Shown here: positions 56,615 to 64,000 of the stretch, one piece after another
How the letters are laid out: each line of letters opens with the position of its first letter
How positions within the stretch are numbered: position 1 is the stretch's first letter
Source of the DNA: Pithys albifrons albifrons
Lineage: Eukaryota; Chordata; Aves; Passeriformes; Thamnophilidae
NCBI RefSeq assembly: GCF_047495875.1
Contig: NC_092497.1
Coordinates: forward strand, 26,913,889-26,977,888
Reading direction: 5' to 3'
DNA: 64,000 nt
Program-made: the position numbers and the translations under genes
The notes under the pieces: model-generated
The model's database searches: none
Told to the model about the DNA's origin: nothing
The model's input: only the letters and a program-made list of their open reading frames with translations

Positions 56615-58630
56615 GACGCCTCTCTTTATTTGAAAAATAACAAAGCAGCAGAGAGCAAACAGTGACTTTCTATCATTGAGTAATATTTTGTGGCCACTGC
56701 ACTCTGGTCAAAATACTGGAAGGTTACTACCCAGTAAACCAGGGTGTAAACTGAGGCCAGACTGGGAATTGTACATCAGTGTCTCCTGAAGGCATTTTTT
56801 GAGTATGTTAAAGGTTCTTCCATTAATTTTTGAAATAAGTTAATCACAGTTACCAAGAAGTATGAGTTCCCATTATTTGGAAACCAGGTGATATTTTACT
56901 TTCTGCATTTCCAAGCTAAGCTAAATTTCTCAGTTCAATGAAACTGACAAATCATAAGTAAATGATTTCGTCATGGTTGTAAGAAGGTTTTCTGTTCCAC
57001 TAACTGAGCAGTGGAGCATACCCTGTAAGTATGAGTAGGACAGAGCCTTTGCAGATGGGACTGAATCTTTACATGCAGTTGTTTACTCTCTTGCTAAGGT
57101 ACCTCAGCTGAAGGTCTTGCCTACAAGAGGGTGTTGTGACTAGAAAAGGTAGGATGGTAATTTCATACTACAAGTAGCTGCTCACATTAATTTTCTCTAG
57201 GGAAAGATTATGAAGATTCTGCAGTTTTGAAATGGAATAAATTTCAGTGGGAAGTTGCTGCACTGTGTATTCCTAACCTACCTTATACATGGTCTTGTCT
57301 ATGGTGATTGTATGTTCAGATTCTTCCAGATGTATGTTCTTTTGTATCCTGGCCACTATTTACAGCTCTGTTTTAAAAAACATCCTTTATTTATGAGGGT
57401 CATCCTGGCATCTATCAGATCTAGAAGGCTGGAAACCCCAATAGCCTAGAAATCCTGTATATTAACAAAGAGTGCTAGAATTATGGGCTTAGGACTGTCT
57501 GACTTCAAGTATGTTTGTTGACAGAAAAGAATTTCAAAATGGAAAATTGTACAGGAACTATGTGTGAGCTACATGCTGAGAATGTTGGTACTGATGTTGA
57601 CATACATAATTAGGGATAAGAGCTAACTAAAACAGGATGTTTAACTGATGTAACTTCAAGGAAACTCACAGGCCAAAAATGTTTCAAACAATAGCAAGGA
57701 CAGTTTGTGAATGGAGGCGCATGCCAGATGCATGATTAGTGTAAGTATGTGAACCAGCTACAAAGCAGTCTGTGGACACAGCATATATAATACACACATA
57801 TTGTTTTGTAAAGGGAATTCTGGTTTAGGCTGCCAGCTTCACTGTGTATTATTGTCTGACTAGTGTTTTAGTACTTGTTATGTTGTTTGGATATAAGGAT
57901 ACAAGGAAATGAGAATGATTCTGATACTGAGTCAGGTCTGTGGCTTCAATGGTTAAGCCCCTAAAAGGTGTGAAACACATGTTAGGAGAAAGTGCTAGCA
58001 TATGCTAGATGCAGAAATGTTCTAGTCTACTGGCTGGCTATAAAACTTCTCATGGTCTTTTGTTAATTTGAGTTTTTTGTTTCATAGCTGTCTGGGAACT
58101 CTCTGAAAGCGAGGTCTGGAGCAGTGGCTGCCTCTGGGTTTGGGGACTTAAGATTCATGGAGTTTTCTATTCTGACACAAAAGTGTCTGCTTGCAAATAG
58201 ATTGTTCTGGAATCTTTGGTTTCATCAGCCCTAGTTCTTTGGTCTTTAGCAATTGCAAGGAGATATCAGAGGAAGAAAAAGGCTGAGTAAGGCCTTTTGT
58301 ACAGTCTGTTTTCGGTAACAATTTGTGTCTCATCATTTCCTTTGTGCCTGATGATTTCTCAAACCGCTTCACACACAGTTTGCCAGGTAGGACATGGTAG
58401 AACTGTCCTGGTTTAGAAGCAAGGTAGTCATCAAAAGTGTAACTATTTTGAACACAGAGGAATAAGGACTATTAAGGCACAAGAATTTCTTACACTTCTA
58501 GGACTACTTCCTTGAAGATCTCCAGATCTTGTAGCTCCTGCTGATAACATGACAAGGCAGCATAGTTCATAAACCAGGTACAGAGCTTGCTTGTTAGATG
58601 CTCTGTCTTCTGGAAGTGGGCCAAGCTCAG
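56613..58630. other. Intergenic DNA, nothing recognised
   Basis: About 2 kb with no gene, RNA or known repeat recognised. Confidence 0.5.
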
Positions 58631-58720
58631 TGTTGTGGGTTGACCCTGGCTCGATGCCAGATGTCCACCAAAGCTGCTGTCACACTCCTCAGCTGGACAG
58701 AACAGAGAGAATATCAAAGA

Positions 58721-58797
58721 GTTCTAGAATGGTTTGTGGTGGAAGGGATCTTAAGATCATCTAGTTCCAATGCCTCTGCCACAGGCAGGGACACCTA
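58721..58797 (-). mobile_element. Very short CR1 3' end nested in the LTR
   Basis: TCTAGAATGGTTTGTGGTGG, GATCTTAAGATCATCTAG and GGCAGGGACACCT follow the last 75 bases or so of CR1 in minus orientation. LTR sequence flanks it on both sides. Confidence 0.75.
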
Positions 58798-59150
58798 GAA
58801 GATGGATGAGAGACTCTAAGATGAACATATGATGAAAAGCTCATTGATGAAGATTAGAACAGGGGTAGATTCCCTCATCAATCATTGTCATGGGGAAAAC
58901 AAACTTGACTTGGGGGAAAAATTATTTTTTACTAATCCACTCAGAGTAGAAATAAAACTAAATCTTAGAAAATATCTTTCTCTACCCCTCCCTTCTCCCT
59001 GGACTCAACTTGACTCACAGTTTTCTCTACCTTCTCCCCCTAAGCAGTGCAGAGGCTCAGGGAACAGAGGCTGTGGTCAATTCAATGCATGTCTCCGCTG
59101 CTCCTTCTTCCTCAGGAAGCATGCTCCTTACACTTTTCCACTGCAGCAGG

Positions 59151-59280
59151 GTAGTTCCACAGGGGACAATCCTCCATTAACTTCTCCTACATGAGCCAAT
59201 CCAACAAGCTGGAGGGTAGTTCCACAGGGGACAGTCCTCCATTAACTTCTCCTACATGAGCCATTCCCACAGGCTGCAGG
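59151..59280 (+). repeat. 65-bp tandem duplication inside the LTR
   Basis: 59151-59215 and 59216-59280 are nearly identical. Both begin GTAGTTCCACAGGGGACA and include CCTCCATTAACTTCTCCTAC. Confidence 0.9.
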
Positions 59281-59851
59281 TCTTCACTAATTGCTCCACT
59301 GTGCGTCCCTTGCATGGAGCATAGTTAACAAAAAAACTGCCCCAGTGTGGGTGCCCCATGGGATCACAAGTTCTGCTAGAAAACTTGCTCCAGAGTGGGC
59401 TCCCCTCCACAGTTCCAGAGATCCTGCCAGAAATCTTCTCCAGCATGGGCTTTCCACACAGTCAGTCTTCTTCTGGCATCCACTTGCTTCAGCATGGGGT
59501 CCTCCACAGGCTGCAGGTGGATATCTGATGCACTGTGGACCAACTTGGGCTGCAAAGGAACAGCCTTCCTCACCAAGACCTTGGTGTCTGCAGAGCTGTT
59601 GCTTTTTCATATTCTCATTTCTTTCTCAGGCTGCAGTTGCACAAGGGATTTTTTCCACCTTCTTAAATATATTATCTCAGAGGTGCTATCGTTGTCACTG
59701 ATGGGATCAACTTTGGCCATGACAGGTCTGTCATGGAGACAGACATTGACTCTGTTGGACACAGGAGAAGCTTCTGGCAGCTTCTCACAGAAGCCACCCC
59801 TGGAGCCCCTCCGCTAACAAAAACTGGCCACAAAACCTCAATGTGCCAAAC

Positions 59852-61879
59852 TGTACAGAAGCTTTTTCTTTTTTTTGGGGGGTGGAGGTTACATCAGAAT
59901 TCTAAGATCTCAGGAGACCAGAGAGCATCTAGATAACCAGACTGGTGAATCAGGAAGAGGAGCAGTACAGAAAGGCACCTGCTAATGCATTATGAATCAA
60001 AGGCAGACACATGGACACAAGTACTGTACATTTGTTTGAGATTAAATTGCTGTCAGAGCATCTTAGTCATTTATCTGTTGCATCATTGTAATAAATTACA
60101 CATTGAAAACACAGATCCTTTATCCCTTTGTGTACACTAAACTGTCTGTGTATACAAGCTCTAAAACAGGTGTTTTCTAGGAAAGTGCCTTGTCAGCACT
60201 GAATATGAATGTGAATGTGGCAGAATAATTGAAATGGCCAGAAACATCTGGTAGGAGTCTCCACACAATGTCTGAGGTGCAGAACCCTTGCAAATTTTAT
60301 ATGTTGGAGACTTCTTTAATAATCAAAGAGGACAATGTCTGTATAGAAAGGTACTTATTTTGTTCATTTTTCTGTTTGTTAGGGTGTTTTTCTTTTAATT
60401 TAAATTTAATTAAGCCTAACAATATTATGGGGAAAGATGGCAAAATTTTTCCTGTTCTGAAACCATGTCTTCGGCAGCAGGTGGTGCTATGTTCTCACTG
60501 AAACAGCACCTCGTCTCGTCTGCATCATGTTTTTAGCTGATTACAAACCGTCCTGGGATTCCAGGCACATGGGTTTTTGCTGAGTTCCTCCATGCTCTGA
60601 ATATATGGCAAAATAACTATAATTGCATTTCATCACTGAAGAAATCCATGCAAGAATTGTCTACTTAATGATAATTTACATTTTGTGTAGTAAACATTCA
60701 AATCTACTGATTATAGATTGCAGGTTAATAGTAAATTGTGTGGTTGTTACAGCTTTCAGTGCAGAGGGATAAACATGTGTCCTCTTTAAGGACACTAAAA
60801 CAATTTTCCAGTGACAAAAAAAGCTAACCCAGCCATGTTCAGAGAGGAATGAAGTAAAATCATTATTTCTCATGACCTGAGTAGATCTTGTTTTGTTTCT
60901 GCTTCCTTCCTCACTGTCACTGAAAATGCTAAACTTAGGATGAACTCCATTGCTGAGGCCTTGGAAAAGTTTTCATCTCTTTCTCCTAATTTTACTCTGC
61001 ACTAAGCCTCCACTAAACAAACACAGTGGTTTCAAGTGGAGACCCAGTTCTCGAGGGAGGTTTACACTGTGTCTGTTCTGATGAAATGTCCAATTTGTGG
61101 ACAGTACAATTTAGTCAGAGAGGATGACGGGCTCACAGGTAGAACTTCAGAAAGACTTTAAGAAACTTGAGGACTAACAGAAACCATACAAATTTCAATG
61201 ACCTGTGAATCAGAACAGGCTGGTAACTTCTTCAGTGGAGCACTGGAACAAGCTTTCTGGAGAGGCCACAGTGTTCCATTCATAGGGCCTTTGAGCTTGG
61301 CCAGGTACAGCTGAACCTGACCTCATCTTGTCTTGGTGTTAATCCACTCTTTGCAGAAATCCTTTCCTCCCAAAACTATTTTATCAATGTTGTTATAGCT
61401 TGGTGCCAGCTACTGTAGATCTATTTTATATGCTACACTTAAATTAAGAATATGCACTGATTAATGACCTAAATGTTTGTGATAAAGAAGTTATTAGGGC
61501 CAGTACCCTAATGATACTCTCTTCTGTTCACCTTGGATACCCTAAAAAATGTTCAGCTGCTCCGTCCCACCTGGCCATGCTATGTCTCTCTCTGCTACAG
61601 CTGAACAGAAAGATCCTGGAGCTTCACTGTCATCATGTCTTGGTGTACTGGGGTATGTAGAGTGAAGTAAAGCTGACTTGAATATGGAGCAAAGCTATCA
61701 CTGCATTTATGTGGTCCTGGAAGGGAAGTAACTCTTTTAGGAAGAGCACAAGAGAAGAACAAAAAAAGGTTCATGTGTCACTCAGTGCTCCAGTTTTTCC
61801 ATGAGATAAAGTCCCTTATGTCAGGTTCTGGCTCAAGGGTGGTCAGATCATCTAGCAAGACGGTGTTAGGAAAAGATGA
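59852..61879. other. Intergenic DNA
   Basis: No gene was recognised. A stretch near 61190-61330 (CACTGGAACAAGCTTTCTGG) faintly resembles a CR1 3' region but is too diverged to call. Confidence 0.45.
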
Positions 61880-63065
61880 AAGGCAGACATCCTTCAAGAA
61901 TGTTTGGGATGTTTGTGTTACACTTTTTGTCGTCTATGACACTGTTCTGCATGCCATCCTTGTCTCTAAATCGGGGAGACATGGATTAGATGGGTGGATC
62001 ACTCAGTGGATCAAGAATTGGCTGGATGGTCAAAATCCACCAGAGTGGCAGAGTTGTAGTCAATGTCCAAGTGGAGTCCAGTAATGTGTCGAGTTCCTGA
62101 GTTGCTATTGTGACTGTCCCTGTTTCATCATCTCTGTTGATGACCTGGACAGTGGGATTGAGTGCACTCTTAGCAAGGTTGCTGACAACACCAATCTGTG
62201 TGGTGCAGTTAACACACTGGAGGAAAGGGATGTCATCCAGAGGAATCTTGATAGTCTTGGGAGCTGGGCCCATGTGAGCCTCATAAAGTTCAACAAGGTC
62301 AAGTGCAAGGTCCTACATCTGGGTCAGGGAAAGTCCAAGCACAAACATAGGCTGGGTGGAGAATGGCTTGAGAGTATCTTTGAGTCAAAAGACTTGGAGG
62401 TGTTGGTGGATGAGAAGCTCCAGGTGACCCAGCAAAGTGCACTTCCAGCCCAGAAAGCCAATTATATCCTGGACTGCTTCAAATGAAACATGGCCAGTGG
62501 GTCAAGAGTGGTGATTTTGTTCCACTACTCTGCTCTCTTGAGACCCCACTTGGAGTACTACATCCAGTTATGGGGCATTCAATATAAAAAAGATGTGGAC
62601 TTGTTGGAATTAGTTCAGAGGAGGGCCATGGAAATGATCAGAAGGCTGAAATACCTCTCCCATGAAGACAGGCTGAGAGACTTAGGGTTATTCAGCCTGG
62701 GGAAGAGAAGGTTCTTGGGAGAACTTGCAGAACATTCCAGTACCTAAGCAGGGCCTGCAAGAAAGCCAAAGAGGGACATTTTATAAGGGTGTGTAGTGAT
62801 AGAACCAGAGGGAAAGGCTGTAAGCTGAAGGAGGGTAGGTTAAAAGTAGGTATCAGAAACAAATCCTTCATTGTGAAAGTACTAAGGGACCGGGAGAGGT
62901 TGCCCAGAGAAGCTGTGGATGCCCCAGCCCTGGAAGTGTTCAAGGCCAGGCTGGATGGGGCTTTGAGCAGCCTGGTCTGGTGGAAGGTGTCCCTGGACAT
63001 CACAAGGAGATTGGAACTAGATGACCTTTGAGGTCCCTTCCAGGCCAAACCATTCTATGATTCTC
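61880..63065 (+). mobile_element. Old CR1 LINE, ORF2 3' half
   Basis: Plus-oriented CR1 with many stops and frameshifts. Recognisable blocks: AAGAATTGGCTGGATGG, GTTGATGACCTGGACAGTGG, AAGTTCAACAAGGTCAAGTG, GAGACCCCACTTGGAGTACT, TTCAGAGGAGGGCCATGG, TTCAGCCTGGGGAAGAGAAG, GAGGTTGCCCAGAGAAGCTG, GGTCCCTTCCAGGCCAAACC, ATTCTATGATTCTCTAATC. Small open frames at 62274-62747 are parts of the decayed ORF2. Confidence 0.9.
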
Positions 63066-64000
63066 TAATCTGTTTGGTACCTGTAGGTCCAAAAGGTCAG
63101 ATAATGTTGCCAACCACTAATGTGTTCTAGTTTATTGCCCCATTAGATCTGGTATATTTTTCACTGGCAAATTGTTGCTAATTTTTCATTTTTTTAAAAC
63201 AGGACTATGATCCCAAAAAGCAGAAAGCTGCATGCAGGGTAGTCTGCTAAGAAGAAAATAATCTAAACCCATTATTTGCGGTGTCAAACACAGACTCCGT
63301 GATGCAGGATGGTGTGGATGGGGGAATACGGAGGAAGGAGATATGAATTAGCCTCCTTAGGCTCATTTCATTTTTAACATGAACTTTGATTACAGAAGAG
63401 ACATGCTTTATGAAGCAGTAAAGAGGCCAATGCACACAAATGCTTCCACTGCTCCTTATAAAATGAAACAAGAACATGTGTTAGGATCACAGCATATATG
63501 CAAACAGGACCCAGGGCACATACAAGACAGATGCATTTTCTAGACAAGAAAATCAAAGATAAATGTATATCCTTTTTTTTCCTTGAACTTCATGAGAACT
63601 GTGAAAGGAATACCCTATGTTTTAGACAATAACATAAGTAACAGTATATTAAAAAAAATCTCCTGAGAGGAAAACTTTGAGGATACTGTTTTGTTTTTAA
63701 CAACACTTGTCTTTCTCTTGGACAATAGAGTGTTGCAGTGAGAGCTTGCAGATGCTTTCAATAAAAATTTATAATGGCACACAAGTGAATGAATTACTCA
63801 AAAGACAGAGGATAAGGCCAGTTCTACATGCCACACATTTTGCAGCTGTTCTGATTTAGCTTGGGATTGTTCTGTTTCTGACTTGGTTATTGTGGTTTTG
63901 GCTGGTGTGTTACATTTGGAGAGCTGTGTCTCCTTTCCAAAGCATCCTAACATAAACACTACTATTAGTATTTATAGTCTGTGTGTTCTTACCTTTGGGG
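63066..64000. other. Intergenic DNA, right edge
   Basis: No exon or repeat was recognised. ENC1 would be the expected neighbour further right by synteny, but is not seen. Confidence 0.45.

Larger units (their letters stand above)
58631..59851 (+). mobile_element. Solo LTR of an avian endogenous retrovirus
   Basis: It begins TGTTGTGGGTTGACCCTGGC. Landmarks of a widespread avian LTR follow in order: CAAAGCTGCTGTCACACTCC, GACTTGGGGGAAAAATTA, repeated TCC-rich motifs such as CCAGAGTGGGCTCC and CAGCATGGGGTCCTCCACAG, CTTCTTAAATATATTATCTC, GCTTCTGGCAGCTTCTCACA, and CCGCTAACAAAAACTGGCCA. No internal viral genes adjoin either side, so it is a solo LTR. The right boundary is approximate and no TSD was confirmed. 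It contains a nested CR1 and a 65-bp tandem duplication. Confidence 0.8.

Noticed and set aside
61190..61330. Possible CR1 3' end
   Set aside because: Only one short phrase matches and the rest is too diverged to support a call.

Overview
This is a window of vertebrate nuclear DNA, almost certainly from a bird. The genes are split by GT-AG introns. The dominant interspersed repeats are CR1 LINEs with the 3' ends typical of birds, alongside avian-type LTRs, one tRNA/5S-derived SINE and an RTE-like LINE fossil. The species cannot be named from the sequence alone.

Three genes can be read exon by exon. NSA2 (minus strand, CDS 7122-11219, 260 aa) encodes a nucleolar 60S ribosome assembly factor. 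GFM2 (plus strand, CDS 12415-30177, about 771 aa) encodes the mitochondrial EF-G2 ribosome-recycling GTPase. HEXB (minus strand, CDS 31222-52669, about 561 aa) encodes the lysosomal beta-hexosaminidase beta subunit. NSA2 and GFM2 are head to head across a CpG island. GFM2 and HEXB converge tail to tail, with about 0.6 kb between their likely poly(A) signals. The order NSA2-GFM2-HEXB is the one I know from other amniotes. By that synteny FAM169A should lie to the left and ENC1 to the right, but no coding exon of either was recognised.

Region by region. 1-6.9 kb: AT-rich non-coding DNA with a SINE that has a perfect 11-bp target-site duplication, a perfect 72-bp-arm palindrome, a diverged 0.2-kb duplication and a CR1 split by about 1.6 kb of other sequence. 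6.9-11.3 kb: NSA2. 10.8-11.8 kb: CpG-island promoter. 12.4-30.5 kb: GFM2, whose intron 6 carries a 1.9-kb LTR element with a 5-bp TSD and an internal minisatellite. 31.0-52.7 kb: HEXB, whose intron 7 holds an RTE-like reverse transcriptase fossil directly abutting a 2.8-kb CR1. 52.7-64 kb: intergenic DNA with three CR1 fragments, a solo LTR with a nested CR1, and an AT microsatellite.

The genes are unrelated in pathway (cytosolic ribosome assembly, mitochondrial ribosome recycling, lysosomal glycan breakdown), although the NSA2/GFM2 promoter pairs two ribosome-related housekeeping genes. No new multi-gene system was found. The most unusual items are the palindrome, the tRNA/5S chimeric SINE, the LTR element with an inverted LTR end, and a 4-nt acceptor choice that decides the GFM2 N-terminus.
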